Source: Macrocystis pyrifera (Eukaryota > Sar > Phaeophyceae > Laminariales > Laminariaceae). Taken from it: a stretch of DNA of 64,000 nucleotides. The DNA is taken from positions 9,158,571 to 9,222,570 of the forward strand of contig JASSKH010000029.1 of NCBI GenBank assembly GCA_031763025.1, in the 5' to 3' direction. Positions 12,101 through 25,000 of the stretch are shown here, one piece after another (positions within the stretch are counted from its first letter, which is position 1; each line of letters begins with the position of its first letter). Both the position numbers and the translations under genes were made by a program. The notes beneath the pieces were generated by a model. That model was not told where the DNA came from. It saw only the letters and a program-made list of their open reading frames with translations, and did no database searches.

Positions 12101-15100
12101 CGCCTCTGCGAGTCCCATGTAATACAGATTGACAGGGGATCGGGGAGTGCGTATTTTAACTGTTGCTTGCAAGTCATTTGGCCATTGAACACGTATCCCT
12201 TTCGCGGGAGGGGGCCAGGGGGGAGGGGCACGATATCATACAAGGCCGTAGTCGTATGACCATCGACCCACGGATACCTGCGATGCCGGGACGGAGCGCG
12301 TCGGGTTTTCACCGACCAGGCAGACATTGCTTGCACCAAGCGCGAAGCGCCCTCAGCTGCTCGGTTAGTTGTACGATGGGTTGCTGCATCGTAGTAGAAG
12401 CCGCTTGTGCGGCGGACTTACATAAGGATGGCAGCGTCAATGAGTAATTATACTTCCCGGCGTGGCCCCTTCCAGGGAAAGCAATAGGGTAACATAACGG
12501 CCTGGTGGGTGCCTTACCATGAACACCACATGGTACGTGATACGACTATTCCCCTTGTGCGGAGTGATGAATGTCTAACGCGCTCACAATATCTAACTCA
12601 ATCGCCAGCTGTGACCGACCGTCAACAATAAAAAACAGAGACTGTACCCTGGTGGTCAAGCTCACATGGTGGGCAGCATTCTTTGACGTGTAGTTGACAG
12701 CCGACGCCAACCCAACCTCTATACCTCGTAAAATAAACACATTGGGGGGAGGGGGGGGTTCGTGTACCCAATGGCCTTAGTCGTGCGTCCCTAGACTCCC
12801 GCATCCCTACGTTGCCTGGACGGGTGACGTCGGGTTTCAACAGACGGGGGAAGGACTCGACTCTTGCCCAAGGTCCTATAGCAACAAATACAAGGCCAAC
12901 ATGATCAAGACCATGATCTCAAACGGAATCTCGTTCGCGGTGAAAAACGTTATCTTGACACCAACGAGTCTTCGGCATCCTCGAAATCTACCGGAGACGT
13001 GTCGCTGTTTGTTACCCGGCTCCTTCTCCCGCCGGTCGAAAATATCCTCATGCTTGAGACAGTCGAGTTCGTATCAGCCAAAGAGGATGTATACCATTAT
13101 TTACATAATCTATATCGCGACCTATTAATAGACAGTCTGCATTGTTGTCTCGACAACCTAAAATAGACCTGTCTACGTCGTCAGCAGTCAACAATAGTTC
13201 GCAAACCACTGTGGCTCGTAACCCACGGTACGTAGTCCATGGTTCAGATAATGTAGAATAGCTCATTACTTACACCCGCTAGGTATGGAGATGTCCTGGA
13301 GGGTCTCACCGGTCTGCGTCATCTTCCGCTTCTATCCGGGCTCTGTCAATCTCGGCTAGCTTCATGCTGTGCGCCTCAATCAGCTCGTCGAGATCGCGCT
13401 CTAGCCGCCTCACGCTCTTTTCCTCCTCTGTACACCAACAAACAGCCACCAACAGTTAGGCAGGAAACGGAAGGGCAGGAGGGGTGGGGAAGGGCATTGG
13501 AAGTTGAAAACGTGGGTGGGTAGGTGAGGGGGGGCTAAGGGGAGGGGGCGGGGCGGGTGGCGTTTCGGGGATGAAGGGCGGTTAAGAGGGTAAAGGGAGC
13601 GCGGGGAGGGGGTAGAGTGAAGATGGCGAATGCTTGTTTGTTGCTTGCCCTGGCCATTCCAATTGATCAGACATCCCTTTCGGAACAGAGCACCGTTCCT
13701 ACTCCTGATTGATTTCCAACACTTGGGCGCCCACAGCGCTTTTATACATGTAATACGTACAAGTGTTTTACAAATTATATCCCCTTGATTTATGTTTGGC
13801 TCTGTGGGCGCTGTCTGTTCCTAGCGTAGCGATCGTTACGTCACTAGCGTCTATTAATAGTGAAAAGAACCTGCCCCTGACACACTCGCCTACTTTAATC
13901 ACCTCCAACACATCCCGTCAATCCGTGTAAATCATACTGTCCCACAATGGCGACTTCTGCTTTCTCCCTTCTTCGCAATAGCGGCAACAACTGTCAATCT
14001 TTTTCGTCCTCCCGACTACTGATATGCCCGGCAACATTTTCGTTTCTTTGCATGTCCACGGCACGATACCTTGCTTAGTATTATTGCGGGGGACCATAGA
14101 AAATAGGATCAAATATTGTTAGTAAAAAAAAGGTAAATAAATAGGTTTTGGTGTGTACCTTAGGTTCTATTTACTATGGTTCCCCGTAATAGCGTTTTCG
14201 CGTAGTCCATTGAGCCGTGTGTATCACGTTCTTAGTCCAATCTCTCTTATCAACCGCCGGTATATCTCTCGAAGGACATTTCCCTCTCACCTCTCGACCA
14301 AACCCAACCTTGACCAAAAATATACCCTTGCCTTCACTTCTGCCTTAAGCCACCCGATCTATCCTTGCCTTCCCTTGCATGACATATCGACTACGTTATT
14401 GCAACTTACTCCAGCTCTCGCAATTAGGCATTTCTCTGATACACACCTATATACTACCGCTGGCAACCTCTAGTTTAGCATTCTCCTCTCCATCTATTCT
14501 CATTTCGATTTTTTTTCGTCCCTAATTGTTCGAGTGGGTACATTCCCAGTGCTATGCTTGGGACCCCGTTCGTTGTAGTACCTCGGCACACTACACGTGT
14601 TTATCTGTTGTCGTATGTACTGGTTCCACCTAGTTGACGGGTGTCGCGTTCTCTTCCCATACTTCTCCTCCATGTTCAATATTTTGAACAATTCCATTCA
14701 CCACTATGCATACCAGAAACCCAAATATCCTCGCATGTGCTTAAATATGTACGCATCCCTACACCAGTCCAGTATGTTCGAATTTCCAGGCCAATGTGCG
14801 TGTATCTACGATCGGTAATTCAGATTGATTCCCACTTCCGTATGAATATCTCAGGGTTTTCTTTAGACTCGATACATACAATAACCACGCACTGTTTACC
14901 GTTCGCCGCCGTTCCCTATGTCTAGTCTACAAAAGTTGCCTTCTCGATTTATTTTTGTGATTATAAGGGTGTTTCCAATATCCCTGTTACATAGTCTGCA
15001 AACATCCATCCCGACAGCACATCTTCTCCTACTCTGACTCCCTATTTTGCTGCTTCAACATAGCATCATGTCATGAATACATGCCTTCAACAGGTTAGGT

Positions 15101-16052
15101 GATAGCGTTCTTCCCCATGTACCTCGTTGCACAATATCAACGAAATTTGATAATTCTCCCTCCAGCATTAACGCACTTTAAGCGAATTATGCTACGGGTT
15201 GAATAATTTTCCATTTTTTCTACAATTATCTCTACAACTTCTTTTTTTCGTATTGTGTGATGGGCCTTTTGCAAGTCTGGAAAGAGACGCAGCATATTTT
15301 GTGCCTATGTATTATCTCGCCGAATGTGTGTCCATGGACTCCGGTTATGGCTATAGGCCTAACAACGCCTTTTGCGCTTCGATTGAATGTATTTCCTCCT
15401 CCATCATCGATCGCATCTTGTGGCTTCGAAATATCATACCGCGACACGCAAATCGTGCTTCATATTGCTACAGCTCCGCGGCAGGGTTGCAACGTTGAAA
15501 CGAGCTGGTTGTAAGCACGCTCTCTGCATTCAACTTCATGTGCATGTTGTCTGGGCTCTGCGTACGTATGAAAAAAAAAAAAAACGGACAAATCGTGGGT
15601 ACGTATGGAAATAACATAAGGCCTCACGTACAAACCCCGGGGAATCGTATCATCTACCCCCGCCGAAAACAAATATCTGAACGCCTTACAACGCGCTCCG
15701 CACTAATCGATTCGAGCCCCGACACCGACAACCGTGTCCGAACGGTCACCCCCTGAAACAACCATCAGGCTTGGCCCAAACGGCCTGCGTACGAAGTTAT
15801 CTGATCGAAACATAACAAAACCAATCACAAGTTCATATACATAAAATACACAGGAAATTCCCATCGCCGTTAACAACGGACCCATACACAGCACAAGAAA
15901 ATAATACATCGAGGCACATAATACCATCCGCGGGGGGATACATCGGGCATAGGGGTTAAAAGTCGGACACGAAGGAGAGGTGGGAACGAAGGACAGGTGG
16001 AACGGGGGAGCAGAGGGATTCGGGGTGTTGGCGCGGGATCAGATGGAGGGGG

Positions 16053-16086
<34 letters not shown>

Positions 16087-19000
16087 ACTCAATATCATAA
16101 ATGGCCGTAGTCATATGACCATAGACCCTCGCATCCCTACGATGCCAGTTCGGAGCACGTCGGGTTGTCACCGACCAGGCAGACATTACTTGCACCAAGC
16201 GCGAAGCGCCGGATCAAAGAGGGGGGGGGGGGGGGGTACTCATTCTCATGCATGGCCGTAGTCATATGACTAGAGACCCTCGCATCCCTATGATGCCGGG
16301 ACGGAGCACGTCGGGTTTTCACCGACCAGGCAGATGGGGGGGGGGGGGGACCAGGAGGGTGGGGTGGGGTTGGAGGGGAGGTAGGTGGGCGGGAGGCCGT
16401 GGATGTGCCGAGCTTATGAGCTGGGCGGCGTTGTTATTTGGGGTTGTTATTGGTAATGGGAGACGAGGAGAGGTAGGGGAGGCAAAAGGGCGGGCGATGG
16501 GCGTGGCGAGGATGTGTGTGGGATGGTCCGGCGGAGGGGGGTGACGAAGAAAAATCTTTGGAGTAGACAAGGGGATGGGGTGGGGTGGCGTTAGGGTTGA
16601 GAATGGGTTTGACGTACCTGTCAGGCGCGTTTCTGCCGCCTCCGCCGCCGCTTCTGCCGCCAACAGCCTGGTCCTGAGCCTCACATTTTCGGCCCTGAGT
16701 CCCTGCATCACCCTCGTCACTCCCGCCTCACGGAAAGCTCTCTCCTCCTCCCTCATCCTGGCCTCTTGTTCCTTCTTCCGGGCTAATCTCGCCGAACTAT
16801 TGTTTGTACCGTCTGGAACCACCACCGTCGTCGACGCCGTGGTCGTCGCCGATTGGTCAGAAAGTTGAGTCCCATTTTTCGAAACGTCTGAATCAGCTCC
16901 GGTGGTCACCAGGGCATCCTCAATCTCGCCAGAAAATTTCGCCGCATTTTGGGTAACCTCCGAGACTAAAACCGTCGCCGGTGTCGCCGAATCCTCCGTC
17001 TTGTCGACAGTTGATCCAGCCGTATTATTGATAACGTCCGTAACCGTGCCCCGCTGGCTTCCACCCAGCGTTTCTATCTGTGATATCAGATCGGCGTTAG
17101 ACTGACGGAGAAACAAAATTTCTTGCTCCCCGGTTTCCCTTCCCTTTTCCTGTTTTTTTTTATACGCCTTGTCTGCGTCCACCCTTCGTTTCTCCGTCGC
17201 TGCTTCCGCTGCCGCCGCCGATGCCGCTGAGGTTTCCAAGATATTGGCGTTTTCGCGACGAAGTTCCAATACTCTCGCGCGGTTTTTCGTGACCTGCGGA
17301 TTCAAAACCGAGACAGGAAAGATGAATTTTACGCCGGGAAGACAATTTGACAGTGAAAGAACGAGTGGAAGGAGGGTTGGATAAGCACTTAATAAATAGC
17401 AATTCTGGCAACAAAACTACGAGAAAACCAATTTCCCGTACACGGGAAGAATGCATTGCTTCAGTACGATGGATATACATTTACACTCTATATGATGAAA
17501 CCACACAGGGACAGAATCCAATGCCCCCATTTTTCAATGCGTATCTATAGGCTAGATATACGCCCTTTGTAAAAGCCTCTTAAAACGACAAGAAACAACT
17601 ACGTTCGGGATCATGCTAAGCGGCCAGTAGCAGTGTGCCGCCGTACAGGCAGCACCATGCTGGGCCGATCTGGGCCGATGTCGTCCATCCGCCCGTGGTG
17701 CACTTCGGAGACATTCCTGCTGCAAATACACCACAGCCCAGGCTGCATTGTGTTGGCCGATGCCTTGCTAAAATCAAGTAACTTGATATCGACAGGACTC
17801 CCCCCTGAACTTCAAGCCGTTCGTTCGAACTTCACGGGGGCTGCCACGCTTCTTGCTGATTTCAATTACGTATCCTTGATGGCAGTAACGCTGGACTCAT
17901 TTCAACCGTGTTATTTAGTCATGACATATGATAATGATGTACTGACGAGGATTGCTTTTACCCGATATCTATGTATCATTTAACCCGCCGTCTATGCATC
18001 ATCCTCCACGATAACACCGCATGACTCCGACTTATTTCAGATGTTATCTTGTACTGGATCCCATATGACAACGAAAGCATACAGGACTCACTTCCCCCTG
18101 AAGAAGCACGGAGCGGCTGCGGAAACGCTCTCCGTCCGCCAGGGCCGACGCCTCTCTCTCTAGTAAACCCCTTCGCTCTCTCATGTGGGCAGTTTCCGCT
18201 CGTGTCAACTCTCGCTCCATCTCGGCCAAGCTGGCTTCCAGTTTGACCATCTCGGACGTGTACCTGTAGTCTCAAGAGTATGAAGAGAACAGCAAAAATA
18301 AGATTACACCAGCCAGACCATGGTCCATCTGACCTGTCGATAGATCATTCAGACCGTGGTCTACGTGACGTTGAAAGAGCTACTGCCGCTGTGCACGTGT
18401 ATCGCATAGGGGACGCAGGTGTTTCCAAGTCGATTGGAGTGGAGACTTACTAGGCGCAGCACAGGTTTATAAGTCGCCACCGGCCAAACGTGCTCTGCCT
18501 AGCATACGAGGTAAGGCATACTACGGGGGACCACAGGAAATAGGACCTACGACACACACACACAAAAAACCTATATACTTACATATTGTTACTGACAATA
18601 TTTGGTCCTATTTACTATGGTCCCCCGTAATAGTTGCCGGCAAGACAGGCGTTTCAACAATTGAAACAAGACCGTGACGCAAACAGAAATATAACACTGG
18701 TACCGGCCAATTGGGGTTCCCAGTACGGGCGACGCCTCCATTGCCTATACAAACTCCCAACGAAGTCCGGTGCCTTGTACGACCCACCGAACACAGCACC
18801 CAACAGAAGAGTACGCATGCCATAGATATGGACGAAGCAAGTGATGGCACGCCTGCTTCCACACCAATTAGACAGCACCCTTGGCATACTGCTGGCATAA
18901 TTTTATTTTTGCGGAGCGCAAATACAGTTCTAGAATTGCGGCATGACTGGGAGAATAATTAGACTGAGAAACCAAGGTCTATAAACACCGGGCCCACAGC

Positions 19001-22000
19001 CGATATATCGGAATCAAAATCAATTGGACAGCTGTTCGCGGCATTGCGCTTTCGTGTCCGCGCGTATACACACAAAAGAGCATCGCGGCAAGAACAGTGA
19101 TGTTGTACGAGAAAAGGGTCGAGGCGCGAGCTGGCCAGGTGGCCAGTCGAAGGCGCCCGAGGCGTGAGGTTGCCAACCGACCACGCGAGGACCTGTTATA
19201 CACAGCATAAAACACATGCAAATGGCTGTTCATCTATCTTGTGTGAGTTCTCCATTTGTCGGGTAAACGTGCCCTAGCCCCGGGGGCAACGCCATACTAT
19301 TCTGATGTCGCAACGAGAACTATGGGTTAAATTGACACACGACACGAAATTGCAACGTGGAAGTGTGGTGAGCATAACCTTTTTTTTGTACCAATCCGCC
19401 GCAGGACTAAAACAAAAACAAACAAATGTCCTGCTTGGCTCTAGATCGGAATGAAGCGATCCCGCGAAAAGAGCCGGCACACCGCGCCTTTGAACGCTCT
19501 CGCACGGGAAGAACGGACGCCGGCCGGGGCCCAAAGTCGCTTGTAATGTACAGGCGGGCGTCCTACATGCCCCGCATTCCAGAGCATGACAAAAATACTC
19601 TCTCGGTCGGCAAGCAATAGGTTGCCGGTGTGGAAGACAACCCATTTCGTACATACGCATACCGCGTGGCAGCGTGTGCGCAGATCGTACACAGCAGAGC
19701 ACAATGCAGCCTGCAAAAAAAACAACGGGGCACTAGTACGACCAAATTATCATACTTTGTCTCGATAACTGCCATCCAAACCTCGACAGGTTGTTCAGGT
19801 TATCTAGAACAGCGTCGTACAAAAAAAGTTGGAAAACTTACATGACACAACGTCAGGCGCCGCGCAGAATGGAACAAATGATGCAGGTCCGTATAAATGA
19901 TACCAGGTATGTGTGGTACTTGCAGTGGATACCATTTTTTCGTATACCAGTACTGGCAGCGGGGATGGTGATAGCGATGCTCGTGATAACGCCAGAGAGG
20001 AAAGGTAGTGGCAATAGTGGCAATGCGGGCGGCAATGGTGACGGTGATAGTAGCGGTGCGTAATGAAAACAGGAATGTTAACCGCAGTGATAACACAGTC
20101 ACCATGTTAGCGGTAATCGAAGCGAGTGCCAATAGCAGCGGCAATGCCAGCCGTAACGTTCGTCACAACGGCGCCAGTAGGGTTAGCGGTCACGGCAGCT
20201 GGACGGGCATCGGCGACACGGTTGCCCGCGCGGTTGATAGTACTGGTAGTGGAAATGGTAGCCGTATTAGTGCCGGTAATGGTCGCGGTCAATGTTGCCG
20301 CGACGGTAGCGATATTGGTGATTGGCAAGAAAATGAGGGTGATAGCCGTGGCGGTGATACGGTTGTGATCGTGATAGCCATGGTGTTGGCAACGAAAATG
20401 ATGAGGATGATGTACCGACGATGATGTTGAAGGTGATTATGGCCATGGAAGCGGTGAAGGTGGTCGATTGTAACGGCGAAGACCGTGTTGATAGCAATAT
20501 CAAAAGTACCCACCACGTACTATAAAAAGTCTATGCGTAGGTACTCATCGCACGAAGACAAAAGCGCACTAAAACTGACGTTGAGGGAATGGGAAGGTCG
20601 AGTGCCTTACCTGGACCGTAAGCTGTCGGCGTAGACATTAAGGTCCGACAGAGCCTTCTGATTGGCCAAAAGATCACCCCGCAGGGTGTCTCCCTCTTTC
20701 TGGCTGACGGCAAGCTCCTGAAAAGGTCCAGCGTACATGAACGAAAATACGGCCGCCGATACCCGCGAGAGACAGGCAAAACAAATATGTACCAGGTGAA
20801 TACGAACAAAAACCAAATCGTGTTGTATTCCTACGCAATAATCGTGAACAGATATTCGTATGCGGTAATTGAAGTAAGCAGTTGCACGAACGACGTGGAA
20901 AGCAATGACACGAAGCACGGACTGACGATGGCCACTCGGATATTTTGGGTTTATGGGGAGTGCTACAATAGAGGTATCACTTTCTGGGCGCAATGGTTCC
21001 GATTGATGGGGTTCCCTAACCGTTCGGGTGGGATTGCAGTCCTGTTGTGGGGAAAAAATGCTCAGAATTGACTGGTTTGTGTACAAAATGGGACGGGGGT
21101 CCTTGAAAAGGGATAATTGGAAAACTACCTGGTACTGAAGAAGGCATGCCTTATCGTTGGAAACCCCATTCATATCGTCCAGTATGAACAGGATCGTTCA
21201 TCAAATGAAGCGAACCCTTTTCGTCGAAGTCAGTGATGGGGTGAGGGATGTGGACCTCGTTAAGGAAGGAGCCTCAGGAAATACGTCTGCGCCGTAGCAT
21301 GGATTCCTTGCTGTCACGCTCTTTGTGTGCCGGTCTCGTTGTTATGTGTATCATTCACCTCTGCTAGGGTCTTCTCTCTCTTCCGAAGGGACTCGCATTC
21401 TCCCCTTGCTTCCTTCAGAATCGCGCCAAGTTCCCTTTGTATTCCAAGTTTCGATGTGACACAGGAGACGCAAGTGACACAGGAGTGGCAAACGGGAGAA
21501 AAAAAAAAACAACAGGAAATCAGAAATATAAACATGTCAAATCACAAAACATAGAGTGGAGAAAATGAACAATCACGGACGTGAACATAGTACCAAAAAA
21601 GCTGAAGGTGAGGCTTCTCGCAACCTCGATCGTTGGAAACCGTGTAAGATAATACAAAAAGAGCTGAAGGTGGGGCTTCTTGCAACCTCCACCGTTTGAA
21701 ACCGTCAACGGCTGTTCGACTCATGGTGAGAAACACCTTCCCCGACCGCGTTTCTTCGCCTTGAAGGTAAATATTACCTTCAAAATCTTGAGTCAGTGGA
21801 GACAAATATTCCGCTATGTCATTGGACCCAGTATGGAAAGAGCCAGGCAGGACCGATCACACCTAAAAACTACGAAAGGTTGAATGCTCACAATCTCGGG
21901 TGCACATATTGAAAAAATATATCTCCCACTGAACAGGTGATCATGAACGTGAACTCAACTTCTTCTGTTACATGACCTCTAGCCTGCGCTAAACAAAACA

Positions 22001-25000
22001 TGTTGTGGTGTTTCAAGAGCATCCAAGTAGACAAAAATAGCAGGCAACCTCAACAAGAACATCAACGCCAACTTCCACAAACCTGAACATCACGAACATA
22101 TACCCCAACATGAAATAATTTTTCAAATCCGGAATTGAAACCCAAATTCAACCTCAATCTCAAGTTCAAAATCAAATTCATTCTCCATATTTAACGTCAC
22201 ATCCAAAGCAGCTTCGAACATCTCTTACCGTAGCTTTGATTGTCCTCTTCCGCCGGTCAAAATGCGCAGCTCCTTCACGTCTAACTCGCGCTCCTTAAGT
22301 CTCTGACGCAACCCAGATATCTGGCCCTATACTTTCACCAACACGGGGAGGTGAGAGGAGGGTAGGGCATGTGGTCAAGAGAAGAAGTGGGTTGAAACGT
22401 CTGGTGGGGATCGACAAAGGAAACACGCCTTGTGTACAAGGCCATCGGAAACAGTATGGCAGTCTGGTGGCAATCACACGAAAATATTATAGTTATGTGG
22501 TAATCGAACATATGCCCTTCAACGGAACAGGTGCGGACGGCTCTTGCGGCCATCTGACAGGAGCACGGCAGTACCGCCGTCACCGAACCGAAACGTGTCA
22601 ACCTTTGTGAATATCACACAGGAATATGTTCTTTGCGAATAATGAGTTCCATTCAATGTGGTTGGGTTTCTTGTAATATGTTATATGTACAATGGCAATC
22701 CCAACTCACTAAAAACTGAAAACCAACCTAAAGGGAGTGGGGAAAAGAAATCAAACTCACGCGTTCAGCCAATTTATTCCTTGGGTAACTCTGTGGTTTG
22801 GTCATCAAACAAGGTAACGCCTGACCGGCTGGGGCCGTCCGATTCGCCTCCTTGGCCAACCAGGTCCTGGTTCTTGCCGGTTTCGAAATATTTGCATAGC
22901 GTAACGAAGTCGGATTACCAAAAATACCTCCGCACGGCAGTCCTCAAGCAATCGAACAGGAGTATGGTAGTCTTAGGCTAATGAACAGAAACATGACTGT
23001 CTCGTTACCATCGAACAGGAACACCGCAATCGTGTGGGCATTGAACGGAAACATGACAGTCTCGTCACCATCGAACAGAAATATGGCAGTCTCGTGACGA
23101 ATCGAACAGGAATCCGGCAGTCGTGTGGGCATTAAACGGAAATATGACAGTCTCGTGACCATCGAACAAGAACACGGCGGTCTTGTGGGCATTGAACAGA
23201 AACATGAAAGTGTCGTCACCATCGAGCAAGAACACGGCAATCGTGTGGACATTGAACGGAAACATGACAGTCTTGTGACCATCGAACGACCGAACAGAAT
23301 ACGAAACACGACGGTGTTACGATCATGCAGCAACAACGTTGTGAACCTCGTCGGCGATCAGGCATTACAGCGGTCATGACGCGTTTTTCGTCATGCCGCG
23401 TCACAGCAACTAAAGGCCTTTTTCGCGCACCTGCAGGAGTAAAGATCGTATCTTGTACATGTCCCTTTTGCGGCCCCGCTCTTGCGCATTTCCGTTCCCT
23501 GTCACCTCCTCCTCTTCCTCCTCCCCCTCCCTCTGCCCCTGCTCCAATTCCGCTACAGACATCGGGGCACCACGAACCCAACCCTGTCAACACGAACGTG
23601 AATACGAACATCAACAAGGAGACATACAAATGTGGACAGAATGTAGACAAGGATGTGCATACGACTACTGTACATGGAGCCTACCGTAAACAAGAAGATT
23701 GATATGGGTACGCATGTGGAGATCCAAACGGACACCATAAAATGTGAAAGAGGAACCAACCTCCCGTTGAGCGCTCTCGTGGTATTGCACCCGGTCCTAC
23801 AACAAAAAATATCAACGTAATGTATCAGTAACAATCTGAAAAAAACGAATGCCCGATATGAAAAGCAGGTACCTGGTATTACGGGGGACCACAGTAAATA
23901 GGACCAAATATTGTCGGAAAAATAGTTATATATATATTTGGGTTTTTGTGAGTACCGCAGGTCCTATTTACCGTGGTCCCCCGTGATAGCATTTAGTGAA
24001 ATAATCGGAACCAAACGCCAAACGAATACTACTAGCAACAATAAGATATACCATATTAACCAAAATCAGGAACACGAATACCCCGTGCAAGATACGAATA
24101 GAATCCTGCGTCACATCAAACAGACTAATTTGCCAGTGGTCAAAACACGAATACAACAAAAAAATATCACAAACACGGAATACTAGAATAAGATGTTACA
24201 TCGAGATACTCTCATATATCAACATCAACATCGATACAAAAACAAAATTCATACCATATCATCAACCATACAACCATCACAATATTAACGACACTATTAA
24301 CAACATCAATACCAAGATATCAATATGTGACATCAACGTCAAGGTCAATACCATACGCGCCGCAAAGACCACACCCTCACCTCAGGCAGCGTCTGCCCGT
24401 CTCCGTCCACGTCTTCGCACTCTCCTTCTTCGCCGCCGTCCCCAGAAGGCCCGTTTCTATCCACAAAACCGCCCTTGTCCTCCGACAAACGCCCCTTGGT
24501 CGCCTCCGAAACGTTTTTTTTTTCGCGTCGAAACCGTTTGTGCCCGCACCAGGAATGCCGATATTCTCCACAAAGCTACCCTGCGTCACATCCAGACTGC
24601 TTTTGGTTTCGTCGAGGTCGTTGTTTGTTGCCTGTGGACCTTCACCGTCCCTTCCGGCGACACCACCACTACCATCTCCGCTAAGACCATCAACACCAAC
24701 ATCGGAAACATCAACAACAAAATCAACACCATCAGCACCACCAGCACTGCGTCTACTGGCTATGCCTGAGTTTGCTTGGTTTAATGTCGTTTTGTCCATA
24801 CTAGCGGCTTTGTCCATGCTAGCTTGATCTGAGCTAGGTTCGTTCACGCTGGAGTTGCTAGTCCCGGCATCGTCCCCGCTGGTTTGGCCAGAGCTTGCCT
24901 CGTCTGAGCTACGTTTGTCGGCTTTATTTTGGTCTGAACTAGGGGTGAGGGAAAAGTTAGGTGCGATGGCGTTCCACAGCGTTGATATGGTGAACTCCGC

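Noticed and set aside
20008-20424. 138-codon Asn/Gly/Ser-rich open frame
   Set aside because: Arises from the GGYAATGG-type low-complexity tract; other frames and the other strand are open as well.
22944-23291. CRISPR-like array (30-bp repeats)
   Set aside because: Units are contiguous with no unique spacers, and the setting is eukaryotic.
22944-23336. Minus-strand repeat protein (FLFDGDETVM-like units)
   Set aside because: A by-product of a 30-bp tandem repeat inside an intron of a better-supported gene.
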